The notes below the pieces were generated by a model. That model was not told where the DNA came from and ran no database searches. It saw nothing but the letters and a program-made list of their open reading frames with translations. Below are positions 1 through 9,636 of a DNA stretch of 64,000 nt, in pieces (position 1 is the stretch's first letter; each line of letters starts with the position of its first letter). This DNA is from Campylorhamphus procurvoides (Eukaryota; Chordata; Aves; Passeriformes; Dendrocolaptidae): NCBI GenBank assembly GCA_013396655.1, contig WBMV01003343.1:566280-630279 (forward strand), written 5' to 3'. A program made the position numbers and the translations under genes.

Positions 1-768
1 AAAATACCTTTGATTCAAAACTTTCAACCAATGCATGTACACATGAATCTACAATGTCCTGACTGGTGGATGAAAAAATAGCTATTTGGAATTGCTAACA
101 GGGGCTCTCCTTGGATAAGTTGCCCTGTAAGATGCATGTTATTTACAACAGACTTCCTTTATACAGCACAAGAGGGATAGCAATGCTGCCCTTCTTCTGC
201 ATCCAAAGGCTTCTAACCTGGAAGACTTATGGTTGCTGTTCAGAAAACAAGAAAGTGCCAGAACTGTAAACTTAAACTATTCTTCAAGCAAGGTTTATGT
301 TTACATAATAATTTATGAGCACAGAAAAGGTCTTAAATCTATTTATAATTCTGTTGGAGTAGCTCAGCCTATTCCAAATCACACTTTGTCAGGCAATACA
401 GATTTCAAGTTGTCTGACTAAACCTGGCTCTGCTGAGAAGTAAAAAAATTGACATGAAAGGACTTGTATGTAACATGACACTATTGTACTGCGGGAGGGG
501 AGCGGGCTCACATACCCCTTGGCGCTTGTTTATGTAATGGGTATCTTTAGAAACACTACATATTCTGTGATATTAAGTAGCCCAAAAGAACTGATGATGC
601 ACAAAAAAAAAAGAATTTGATGTAAATATAGCCCTTTAGAGAAATGCAGTATGGTCAAGTTCTGCCTAAAAAAAGTTATAAATTGATACAATATATCAAT
701 AATATATGTTTTAATAATAAAATATAAAGATAAATTTAGTCAAGAAATTGAAAAGTGCACTTATCACC
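1..768. other. Unique A+T-rich non-coding DNA
   Basis: I recognise no gene or repeat family here. The only open frame of note (233-421, 62 codons) has no recognisable motif. A G-rich patch at 492-507 holds three G runs in an otherwise A/T-rich setting. The stretch from about 660 to 750 is very A/T-rich with several TAATA and ATATA words. It is intergenic or intronic in character. Confidence 0.6.
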
Positions 769-1000
769 TGTGGTGGGTTGTCCTTGAACAGCTGCCAACC
801 CAGCCACTCTTTAAACCTTCCCCTTTCCTGATAATGCAGGGCAGGGGAGAAATTAAATAAAAATGCTCATGAGTCAAGATAAAGACAGTGGTATCACTCA
901 TAAATTACCTTCACAGGCAAAATATATACAGCTCGAAGAGAATTAAGTTCACTGGCAATACAATAGAGTTGAGACTGAGTCCCACAGCCTTCTAGTATCA
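769..1000 (-). mobile_element. Truncated avian ERV LTR fragment
   Basis: The segment opens with TGTGGTGGGTTG, the inverted-terminal form typical of avian ERVL-type LTRs read on the minus strand. It continues with the characteristic GC-richer stretch, the words CTCATGAGTCAAGATAAAGACAG and a region near 900-950 with CTCATAAATTACCTTCACAGG. The same terminal word starts the LTR at 34193, but the interior differs, so this is probably a different, longer LTR family. I see the end adjoining 769. The other end fades at about 1000 with no matching TG...CA partner or duplication, so it is a partial copy. No retroviral genes are adjacent. The family assignment rests on remembered avian LTR patterns and was not checked in a database. 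Confidence 0.6.
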
Positions 1001-2430
1001 TTCACCAGGCAGGCAGACTTCAGCACCCTTTCAGGGCTGTCAAAGGTCCAAGGTCCTTAGAGACAGTGTATTTGAGAAGGTGTGCAGACCACCACATTCT
1101 GCCAAGCTAAGGAACAGCACTTCCTATGCCTTGCCAACCAAATGTTCAAAACAGAAAAAAATAAACAAAAGCCCCCCAAAAAACAAATGTAAACATTAAC
1201 GACTCTTAATGCCATACACAAATATAAGGAGATCAAGCATACTTATTACAAGTATGTAAACAAGAATCTCTGGGACCACTAAAATCAGTAATTCATTATG
1301 CACACTCTAAAGAAAACACATGAACAGTAATTCAGACATGACTGTCCAAAGCCTTTTTAGGAAAGAGTATTTCAGTACTCAAGAGGAGTTTCTTCCTTGA
1401 AGGCAGCCTTACTTCCTCAGTGGATCTGTCCGTTCCTGAACGATGGCCTCAAATATTCTTTCAACTCCTGCAGGTTGAGACACAGCCGAAAGGAAAGAGG
1501 CAGAGAACAAGGCTTACAGACCTTTTACAAAATTATACTATCCCTTGTCAGACAGAAAACACGGAACAGTAAAACAGATAACTAAATAAATGCAAAGCAA
1601 TAGAAAAGATATACCTTTAAAAAGATATACCTTTAAAAAAGGCAACTTAAAAATAAAAACCATTGCAAAAAAATAGTGAAATACACAGTGTAAATACAGT
1701 GATGTTTAAGCAGATGCAGAGAGGCACTGGTCACATACCTGGGCCAAATCCAAGGGAATTACACCCACTTAACACAAGATGTAATTTGATCTGTGATCTT
1801 TAATTAGCCCAGGAGAAGTAATTTGCCTCATGCAACCGCCACATGTTTTTATTTGACCCGACCTTTAAAGTCACAGGCTAAATGTAACTGCTATTTAACA
1901 TCCAAAGCTGCTTGGGAAGAAGTGGCATATAGCCAAGCACAAAAGAACAATTGAAAGGGACAGGCAGCAGAAAAAAAGTCACTAAAATTCCTCATCATAT
2001 GATTATGTATGTCATTTGATACTGTATAAAGGAACTGATCTTACTAAAAAGGGGAAGAGGAAAGAAGTGGAAGATATGCACTATTCACATGTTCAACAAT
2101 CCCTGGAGACAGTGGTATTCTACTTGTGAATCAAGGACGGGTCACGGCCATGACTTTCTAACAGTGGAGAAGATGCTGTCAAATTATATCTACTATAGCA
2201 TACTCTCTCTGCAGCCTATATAAGCCGTCTTTCCCTGGGAGGCCCTTTCTGATTTCCTTTGTATTTTACAAGGTGAAAACCAGCTTCCAGCTCCCCTTCT
2301 GGGCACAGACACTGCCTTCGTACAAAGTCTTTCATATCACATTGCATGTCACTCACCAGGATATAAGCAACTACTTCAAAAACAGAAGGAGGTTGTTTTA
2401 ACTACTTTAACCCAATGTTTTATTGCTATT
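1001..2430. other. Unique non-coding DNA between two repeats
   Basis: No gene is recognised. The 62-codon open frame at 1397-1585 has no family signature. The stretch contains a 16-bp tandem duplication near 1604 and a good TATA-box-like word (TATATAAG, 2217-2224). The latter has no recognisable gene or open LTR downstream. Confidence 0.5.
1604..1639. repeat. Two-copy 16-bp tandem duplication
   Basis: The unit GATATACCTTTAAAAA occurs twice head to tail with a 16-bp period: the first copy starts at 1608 and the second at 1624. The copies are virtually identical, so the duplication is probably recent slippage. Confidence 0.8.
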
Positions 2431-2759
2431 ATTCATAGAATCATAGAATGGCCTGGGTTGGAAGGGACCTAAAAAATCATGTAGTTCCAACCTCTCTGCC
2501 ATGAACAGGGACACCTTTCATTAGACCAGGTAGCTCAGAGCTCCATGCAACCTGGTCTTGAACTCTTCCAGGGATTGAGCATTCACAGCTTCTCTGGGCA
2601 ATCTGTTTCAGTGCCTCATCACCCTCACAGTAAAGAATATTTTCCTAATATCTGATCTAACCTTTCTTTCATTTTAAATCAATTCCCCCGATCCTATCAC
2701 TACATGACCTTGTAAATAGTCTCTCTCCATTTTTCTTGTAGGTTCCCTGCAGTACTAGA

Positions 2760-2990
2760 AGGCCACAATCAGGTTGCAGTGAAACCTTCTCTTCTCCAGA
2801 CTGAAAAAAACACAGTTCTCTCAGCCTTTTCTTTTAGGAGAGGTGCTCCATCTCTCTAAACATCTTGGTGGCCCTCCTCTGGACTAGCTCAAACAGGACA
2901 ATGCCCTTCCTGTGCTGAGGGCCCCAAAGATGGATGCAGTGTTCCAGATGGGGTCTCAGCACAGTGGAGTATAAGGGCAGAATCATCTCC
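2760..2990 (-). pseudogene. CR1 ORF2 C-terminal remnant
   Basis: Read on the minus strand, the region encodes TVLRPHLEHCIHLWGPQ, then VQRRATKMFREMEHLS, an in-frame TAA (2834-2836), and KKRLRELCFF. This follows the familiar CR1 ORF2 C-terminal pattern of VRPHLEYC, WxPQ, VQRRATKMIRGLEHL and ERLRELGLF. The in-frame stop falls where intact copies have a tyrosine or a similar residue, so the reading frame is dead. It is separated from the upstream reverse-transcriptase part by the LTR-like insertion at 3013-3448. Confidence 0.85.
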
Positions 2991-3012
2991 CTTTATTTGT
3001 TTGCCATGCTGC

Positions 3013-3448
3013 TGTTAAGATTATTGCACAAATTAAGGTGCAAACAACATCATACACCAAAGTCAATAAACCAGATTTTACTTAACAATAAAGGTGAGGT
3101 AGAGAGATATAAAGAAATAGAAGAGGGAGGGAAGGACAGGGAGAGAGAGAGAGACAGAGAGAGAAATAAATACCAAGAAGATGATAGTCACCACTCGTAG
3201 ATCCAGCAGTGTCCCATTGGTTCTTCTTCATCCTGGGCTTCTCAGTGGTGGGGATCCCAGAGTTGTTCTTCTAGGGGTACCACTGTTATACAGTCCAAGT
3301 GTTGGGTATCCATGGGGCACAGATGCCATTCCCGTAACTTGGGTTGATATGTATGTGGGCTGTTGCTTCCTTTCCTGCAGTCTGCCACAGTGGGCATTTT
3401 TGTCCAGATGCATTAACCAGGATGAGCTAACCAGATCTCACCTCTCCA
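3013..3448 (-). mobile_element. LTR-like element inserted in the CR1
   Basis: CR1 homology stops at about 3012 and does not resume in minus orientation until about 3500. On the plus strand the intervening block begins with TGTTAAG and ends with CACCTCTCCA, so it has TG...CA ends. On the minus strand it reads 5' to 3' through a mixed-composition U3-like part, then a CT-rich tract, then a T/A-rich end with an AGTAAA word. This order fits a retroviral LTR with a polyadenylation region. No clean target-site duplication is seen (flanks ATGCTGC and GGCCTGG), which may be linked to the rearrangement next door. A 118-codon plus-strand open frame that overlaps it (3181-3537) is not a gene. The family is not identified. 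Confidence 0.5.
3140..3164. repeat. (GA)n polypurine microsatellite
   Basis: A short GA dinucleotide run with one C interruption lies within a longer purine-rich stretch (3118-3180) inside the LTR-like insertion. It is probably part of that element rather than an independent expansion. Confidence 0.8.
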
Positions 3449-3500
3449 GGCCTGGAATTAGCAAATTTGCAGATGATACAAAACTGGAAGGAGTTGTCTA
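3449..3500 (+). mobile_element. Short inverted CR1 reverse-transcriptase fragment
   Basis: On the plus strand this segment translates as GISKFADDTKLEGV, matching the catalytic FADD block of CR1-type reverse transcriptase (the paired aspartates are at about 3475-3480). The surrounding CR1 is on the minus strand: immediately right of about 3500 the minus strand reads WLDRCIQRIVDN, a CR1 segment normally a few dozen residues upstream of FADD. The fragment is therefore inverted relative to its host element, and the CR1 DNA normally joining the two is missing. It is too short and broken to be active. Confidence 0.75.
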
Positions 3501-3670
3501 CTATCCTCTGGATACATCTGTCCAACCACTTTCTTAATCGTTGGACAGTCCACTCATCAAATCCATCTCTTTCCTATTTAGAGAGAAGGATGTTCTGGGG
3601 GACCATGTCAAAGGCTTTACAGAAGTCCAGAAAATGACATCTCTAGCCCTTGCCTTGTCCTCTGATGCAG

Positions 3671-4009
3671 TCACTGCTGTAGAAGGCCACTAGACTGGTC
3701 AGGAAGGACTTGGCCTTGGTGAAGCCATACTGGCTGTCCTGAATCACCTCCCTGTTGTCCATGTCTTAACGTAACTTTTAGGAGGAGCTGCCTCATGATC
3801 TTCTCAGGCACAGAGGTGAGGCTGATAGGTTGGTAGTTCCCAAGGTCCTCCTGTCTACTCTTTCTAAAGATGGGTACAATGTTTCCCTTTTTCCAGTCAC
3901 CAGGAACTTCACCAAACTGCCATGATTGTTCAAAAGTCATGGATAGTGGTTTGGCAATTCTATCAGCCAGTTCCCTCAGGACTCTGGAATGCATCTCATC
4001 GGGTACCAT
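3671..4009 (-). pseudogene. CR1 ORF2 reverse-transcriptase N-terminal remnant
   Basis: The minus-strand frame contains [30 protein letters not shown] and [15 protein letters not shown], which follow the CR1 reverse-transcriptase finger region in order. The PISLTS block corresponds to the first conserved RT motif. After about residue 75 the frame leaves the CR1 protein (the tail reads [10 protein letters not shown]), and the CR1 sequence continues in another frame ([27 protein letters not shown]-like). This marks a frameshift near 3770. The methionine that opens the frame is simply the first one available; the true ORF2 start would lie far upstream and is absent. Confidence 0.88.
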
Positions 4010-4059
4010 AGACTTATATACATTCAGCTTCCTCAGGTTGTCATGAACCTGATCTTTAC

Positions 4060-4338
4060 TTACAGTGGGAAGGAGTCTGTTCCCTCAGGCTGCATCCTGT
4101 TATCAGTCTCTTTGAGAGGTGTTGGAAGAAAAGCTGTCATTGAAGACTGAGGCAAAAAAGTTGTGGAGTATCTCAGCTGAGTCTCCTCATCCAGTGTTAC
4201 CAGTTTTCCAGCATTGTTTATCAGATCTTCTTTGACCTTTTTTTTCTGGTTATCATACCTGTAGAAGCCCTTCTTTTCATTCCTCACTAGATTCAGTTCC
4301 AGTTTTGCCTTGGCCTTCCTCACCCCATCTTTACACAA
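4060..4338 (-). pseudogene. CR1 ORF2 segment between endonuclease and RT
   Basis: The minus-strand frame reads DGVRKAKAKLELNLVRNEKKGFYRY and then QKKKVKEDLINNAGKLVTLDEE. This is the basic linker of CR1 ORF2 lying just before the reverse-transcriptase domain. The frame degenerates after about residue 60. It is separated from the RT remnant at 3671-4009 by a frame break, so the two are parts of one dead ORF2, not separate genes. Confidence 0.85.
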
Positions 4339-4775
4339 GTGGACTTACACAACTTACTCTTCCAGGTTACTTGTCCTTGTTTCCACTGTTTGTGCATTTG
4401 CTTCCTTCCCTTTAGTTTGACCACAAGGTCCCTACTCAGCCATGCCAGGCTCTTGCCTTCCTTGCCCCATTTTTTGCTTTTGGGGATTGCTAGCTCTTGT
4501 ACTCCACGGATGATTTCCTTAAAGATCTGCCATCTCTGGCCCCAAGAGGAGTCTCCCAGGCAATCCCAATAACTATCTCCCTGGAAGTTGTTTTCCTAAA
4601 TTTCAGGGGCCTAAAGTGACTTCTTACATCACCTATAACCTTCATGACTGCAAACTCCACCAGTGCCTGATCTCTGCAGCCCAGGCTGCCTCCAATCCCC
4701 CTTTAGTTCATTTGTGCTGCTGACCAACAGGTCCAGTAACACATCCTCTCTGGTGTGGCTGTCTGTTACAAAATA

Positions 4776-5627
4776 CATTACCTTTATCTTAAAAATGTTG
4801 GCTTGCGTATTGTTAACAACAAAAATCGGTATGTTGTAATAATGATATTAAGGAAAGTATTGAATATCTTTATAATACCTAAGGGTTATATAGGGGTATT
4901 CATCAATTAATACTATATTGAATTCTAGGTGAAAATTAAAAAAAATAAATCAATAACAATTAAGAAATTATGTGCTCAGACAATCTTACTTAGTCCAATA
5001 TGTGTTGGTTTTTTGTAGAAAACACTCCAAAGACAAAACATGATACCATTTCAAAATAGAGGTTATCACAAATAATGAAATTGTTCAGATATTTTAGGTC
5101 AAGCTTCCAGAATTATTATTAAAGCCACATTTGCTTGGTTATCATTAAATATATGAAGTGATATGAAATCTCTAGGCAGCAAACAGAGGAGTTGGACATT
5201 TTAAATTACTTTTCATTTCCTATTCAGAAACCTTGTTTTGTTAGCATTTTAAGATGTTAAGAATCAAGCTGTATGGCATGAAATCCTATTTTAAATAATA
5301 GAGGAATAAAAGCTCATCTCATCAAAGAGCATTTAGAAGGACCAGTCCTTGGAATTCAGTGAGCACACACAAGGTTACAATCCACTTGAGAGATCCTGGA
5401 AATGTCATAAGCCAGCAGAGAGCAGAACAGCTCAAGCAGTTTATGAATGTCAAAAAAGCCAAGGGAGATGATTATAACCTTGCATTCATTCAGCAATCAA
5501 GCATCATCATTATCAAATACAGAGAAGCTTAAAATACTTGTGCATTTTAAGGTTGATCAGGTCTGTCAACTCATTCAACAAAATGTCACAGGAAAGTAAA
5601 GCAGGGATGGAGGGCTGGCCTGGAGAC
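4776..5627. other. A+T-rich unique DNA, no gene seen
   Basis: CR1 similarity has ended and the sequence is A/T-rich with scattered TAATA words. I see no repeat family, RNA gene or supported coding frame. Confidence 0.5.
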
Positions 5628-5701
5628 TGGGGTTTTTGTGGAGATTTTTGGTGGGTTTTTTTTTGTTTGTTGGCTTTTTGGTTTTGGGGTTTTTTTTTTT
5701 T
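5628..5701. repeat. G/T low-complexity tract
   Basis: The plus strand is almost entirely G and T with runs such as GGTTTTGGGGTTTTT, ending in a 13-base T run. It overlaps a 92-codon open frame (5538-5816) whose W/F/G-rich translation comes only from the tract composition. It is one of several like it in the window. Confidence 0.85.
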
Positions 5702-8700
5702 AATAATTTCACCAGTTAGTCACATAATAGTTAAGAGAATTAAACAGATTATTTTTATGAAGGTTGGGTCTCACATGAAGGACAGTTTCACTTCTGACCA
5801 CTTCAAAAACAAATGAAAAATACCTGTAAGTTTTTAGGCCTTTTTTTTAATAGTTATCAGTGGACTTAATTTATTCAGCTGGATAGGTCAAATTGGGTTT
5901 TATGTATTTAATAGTGCATACATACCCAAATGAATTAACTCTGCATGAAGAGCAGATTTTTCAGTATTAAAACAAAAAACCTCATGTCAGCAGAACAATT
6001 CCAAATTGCTTATTTCTGCCTGTATCTCTAAAGAAGAAAAATTACCAAAAGAAATTTAAAAAAAGAAAGCCATATTAAAGAACACTGAACTGTTAATTTA
6101 AATAACTGCTATTATTTTAGGTGTGTTGTAAGGCTATTTTAGTCCTAGATGATAATTCAAATTTGGAAAGCAACTGCACATTTTCTTCCCACTAAATAAA
6201 TAGGTTTAGGACTTCAACAACCTTGCAACAGCAGGTTATCATTACAGTACTAAATTTTCCCTGTTCCAACTCTTGGTCTATCATATCTTTATTCAAATGT
6301 AGTTAAAATAAATAAGGAAGGAGCAAAACAGACTCTCATGCATGAATACATGACTACATCTAGGGATGTACCCATGAAGAAGAGGAGACTTCAATGGAAA
6401 GCAGACAACATCCTTCAGCTCTTCATGGATTACTTGGACAAATTACAGCTTCTTAATCAATCTTACCTCACTATTTCCTTCTCAATGCTGATGGAAGAGG
6501 GTTTAACCCATTTATTTACAATGAAAACAGTAAATGAAAGAAGAAATCTTACAGTTACTCCTTTAGAAGATAATTTCAACTTAGACTGTTAGCAAGCTTC
6601 CATAACTTTAAAACATGCTGAGTTCATAACCTATGTTTTGTTGCAAACAGTTATTTCCAAACCTAAGTGTTGAAAAGGTATGACTCAAGCTGCAAAGGAA
6701 AAAATAAATAAATACACTTTAGCAAGTTTGAAGGGGCTGAATTCAAACACATGGGGTGGCTAAACTGAAAAACTTCAAGAATAAAAACTTAAAGAATAAC
6801 CTTTATGCCTTCACATAAAATCTGAGTACTACCCACAGTCTGAAATATATTGATGTATTGTCTCCCAGCATTGAAAAGAGATCCAAGATTCTATATGAAA
6901 TACAGATAAAGTGAAACATACAGAAAACTCATTTATGTAATTTATTTCACTTTTAGATATAGTTTTTCCTGGGACAAAAGACACCCCTATTAACTGTATA
7001 AACCAAGTACAGCTTCATATTTTCTTAGGAAACAAGTATGCAATCATGGGTACAAAATAAGCAAAAGCTAAAATTATGGAAGACTGGTTTTATAAGAGGA
7101 ATAACTGATTAGCTTTCTTCTAACCTGGTCAGCCTAGCTGGAACTACTACAGCTTTTCACATTTCCCCTCAGTCCCCAAGCTTATATACAAACCCAGTAT
7201 GAAAACTGTGAAAAGCACCTGCTCAAAGCAGGATGGGTGCCAGCACCAGATTCATGGCACTGTCTAACCAAGACCTAGAAATCCTATGAGATCCTGGTTC
7301 AGTACTGCTTCATCTTTCCAATAAAGCAGTTTAACCCAATATCTAATACGAATCTTGAACACATTGCTGGCTTTCACTCTGTAAAACTAATTTGTCTTCA
7401 GCCTACAAAAACAATAGCAACAATAGCAGCATTTCAAGATGAGTTCTTGTGAGGGAAAACTCTCAGGTCATCTGGGTAAAACAGGAAAAATAATCTCCTG
7501 TGCCCTTCATTTTAGCAGAATTGGTCCCTTCCTGCTGACTATACTAGCAATGGCAGCAGATGCAGAATGAAGTGGTTGTTGATGCTGAAGAACCAGAACT
7601 GCACAGCACACATTTCAGGAGGTTTGCACTTATTGTGTGAAATCTGGAGGCATGCATTGAATCCACTAGGAGGAGAATAGCAAGTTTCATTAGAAGAGCA
7701 AATCTTCTATTTTTGAATCCTCAAAGAAATTGGGTTCAGAGAGTCTGAGAAAAATCCCATAACCTGGGACAAATTTCAGTAAGTGTGGACCATCAGAAGG
7801 TCAACTTCAGAAACACACTTCTGATCTGAACAACAATTCATTATCAGCACACTCTGCCTTTCAAATCCAGACACTCACAGTAGCTGTTAGATTGAATATA
7901 TTCTCTGCGCTCTCCTCTGGGACCCTAGAAAGGAATGCTTTCTATCACGTACATCCACAGCTGCAGTGTCACAAAGGACTTCAATTAATACCAGCTGGGG
8001 GTGGGGGCGGGCAAGGAATTAAAAACAAAAAAGACCAAAAAAAGCTATCCTGACTTCTAACCCATCACCTGAAGTACACTCAGTACATGCTAAATACTTG
8101 AGCTGTGATGATAGATGGCACACAGATCCTCACATGGAGGATTTCTATTGCTCTGTTGAAAACTGTAGCATAATTAACTGTTCAGTATCTAGGCTGGTTA
8201 TATAGAAGCCTGAACCCAAGAGATGTTTAATGTTATGTTCCTGCCTGGAGCTCTAATAAGTAGCTACTAAAACCTGTCTGGGATAAGACTCAGTCCTCTA
8301 AGGGGACAGATCCCAGAGGCACTCTCAAATCATGACTGACATTGGAAAACAATTAGTTCACTGAAGAGAATAGCAACTTTGCACCCAGAGACATTCTTCA
8401 CAGTTATGAGCTGCCTTTTCAAGGTTTTCAAGAATGAGGTGCATCCAAGTCCTTTATTTTCAGGGTGAAACAATTAACTAGTAGTCTGAAAGATCATTAC
8501 CCACAGTATTGCAGAAGAGCAAGCATTGCCTTTTCAGAGAGGGGCTGCTCACGCATTAGACAAGATTGGTGAGTGTTCAGAAAACATGTCAGACTTGCCA
8601 TTTCAAGTGTAGTAGAAGCACTATGAGAACATTGTCCTCACAGCATAGGCACTGAGATGAATTACCTGTAATGTCAGGGAAATATGCATAGGGCGTAGTG

Positions 8701-9071
8701 ATGCTACAGCTCCTTTTAAACTGTTGTCAACAGGCAAGACAGAAATATCAGACTTTTTTTTACACATATATACTCTGACAACACATTTCTGTGTACACAT
8801 GTAAAATTTGATTCAATAATTGGAAAGGCTGGAGCTCAGTAAACAAGGTACTTGTATGGATATACACAGAACAAACACTTTAAAATACAATCATATCCGA
8901 GTTTTCTTTTCATGTCTTCGTCTTGGTTTGATCTAGCTTAGAAAAAGATTTTCTGGCTTTTAATTATTCCCCAAGTTCCTATTTTTAATTGAAAGCAATT
9001 GACACAAACATCATTTGTCAAGGGCTTTTTCTTTATCTTGTACCGTTTCTCACAATGCCACTAACACCTTA
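5702..9071. other. Unique non-coding DNA with one G-run cluster
   Basis: No gene or recognisable repeat family is seen across 3.4 kb. The 84-codon open frame at 6338-6592 has no motif. The conspicuous local feature is a G-run cluster at 7997-8011 (G5, G5 and G3 separated by single bases). A short TA-repeat-containing stretch occurs near 8760-8780. The region ends at the insertion site of the LTR at 9072. Confidence 0.5.
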
Positions 9072-9636
9072 TGGTGGTTTAGTTTTCTTGGTTTTGGCCT
9101 GGGCCTTCCTTGGTAGCAAGGTCATAACTAAGGAAGTATTCCACACTGTTCCTTCATGTAATCAGGGGTATATAAAGACAGGAGGAACGTTTCCTCCCTC
9201 CTTTTTTGCCTTTTGCTTTTGCTCTCTTCTCTGTCCCGTTCATGTGTTTGGAGGCCTATCGGAGAAGCTGCTGTTCCAGCCGTACAGAGGGGGAAGGACC
9301 TGCTTTCTCTTAAGGTGAGAATTGATTGTATTAGTTACTTATTGAGCTTTTCCCTGAGTTTACGAGTGTGTGTGTATTTGTTTTGTGTGGTTTTACCCAT
9401 TTTTGTCCCATTTCCCTTTACCTTTCCCCCCTTTTCCCGTTTGGGGTTGTTCTGGGATTTGTTCTGTAGATTCATAGTGTTTGATTGTATATAATTGTAA
9501 TATACGTGAATATATATATATACTTTCACTAAAATTGTCTTTTTGGGTATATTTTTCCCCCTTTTCTCTTGGGAGGCGGGGAATCCGTGTGGCCGGCAGT
9601 TGGGCTTGGCAGGGAGCCAACCCAAACCTTCACACA
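9072..9636 (+). mobile_element. Solo LTR of an endogenous retrovirus, family A
   Basis: The block has TG...CA ends and is flanked by the 5-bp direct repeat CCTTA (9067-9071 and 9637-9641; sequence identity extends a little further left because of the terminal CACA). Inside, a clear TATA box (TATAAAGA, 9171-9178) is followed by pyrimidine-rich leader-like sequence, a T-rich tract, a short TATATA run near 9510, and a GC-richer 3' end (GGCAGGGAGCCAACCCAAAC). The order fits a plus-strand LTR. There is no gag, pol or env sequence on either side, so it is a solo LTR left by LTR-LTR recombination. The open frames on both strands (8989-9318, 9213-9494, 9335-9661) are incidental. The pattern agrees with passerine LTRs known to me, but the family name was not checked. 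Confidence 0.82.

Larger units (their letters stand above)
2431..4775 (-). mobile_element. CR1 LINE retrotransposon, 5'-truncated, interrupted
   Basis: This is a chicken-repeat-1 non-LTR retrotransposon in minus orientation. The 3' end lies at 2431 and is marked by the short tandem tail (ATTCATAGAATCATAGAATGG on the plus strand) followed by GGTTGGAAGGGACC, the hallmark of avian CR1 termini. Moving right, the minus strand gives the 3' untranslated region, then remains of ORF2: the C-terminal part near 2760-2990, the reverse-transcriptase start near 3671-4009, and the segment between endonuclease and reverse transcriptase at 4060-4338. ORF1 and the endonuclease domain are not visible, so the copy is 5'-truncated, as most CR1 copies are. 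Frameshifts and stops make it inactive. It is interrupted by an LTR-like element at 3013-3448 and by an inverted CR1 piece. The right boundary is approximate, because similarity fades into A/T-rich DNA. Confidence 0.92.

Noticed and set aside
3181..3537. 118-codon plus-strand frame ending in FADDTKLEGV as a possible reverse-transcriptase gene
   Set aside because: Only the last 15 or so residues are CR1. The rest reads an LTR-like insertion in an arbitrary frame, so it is a chance fusion.
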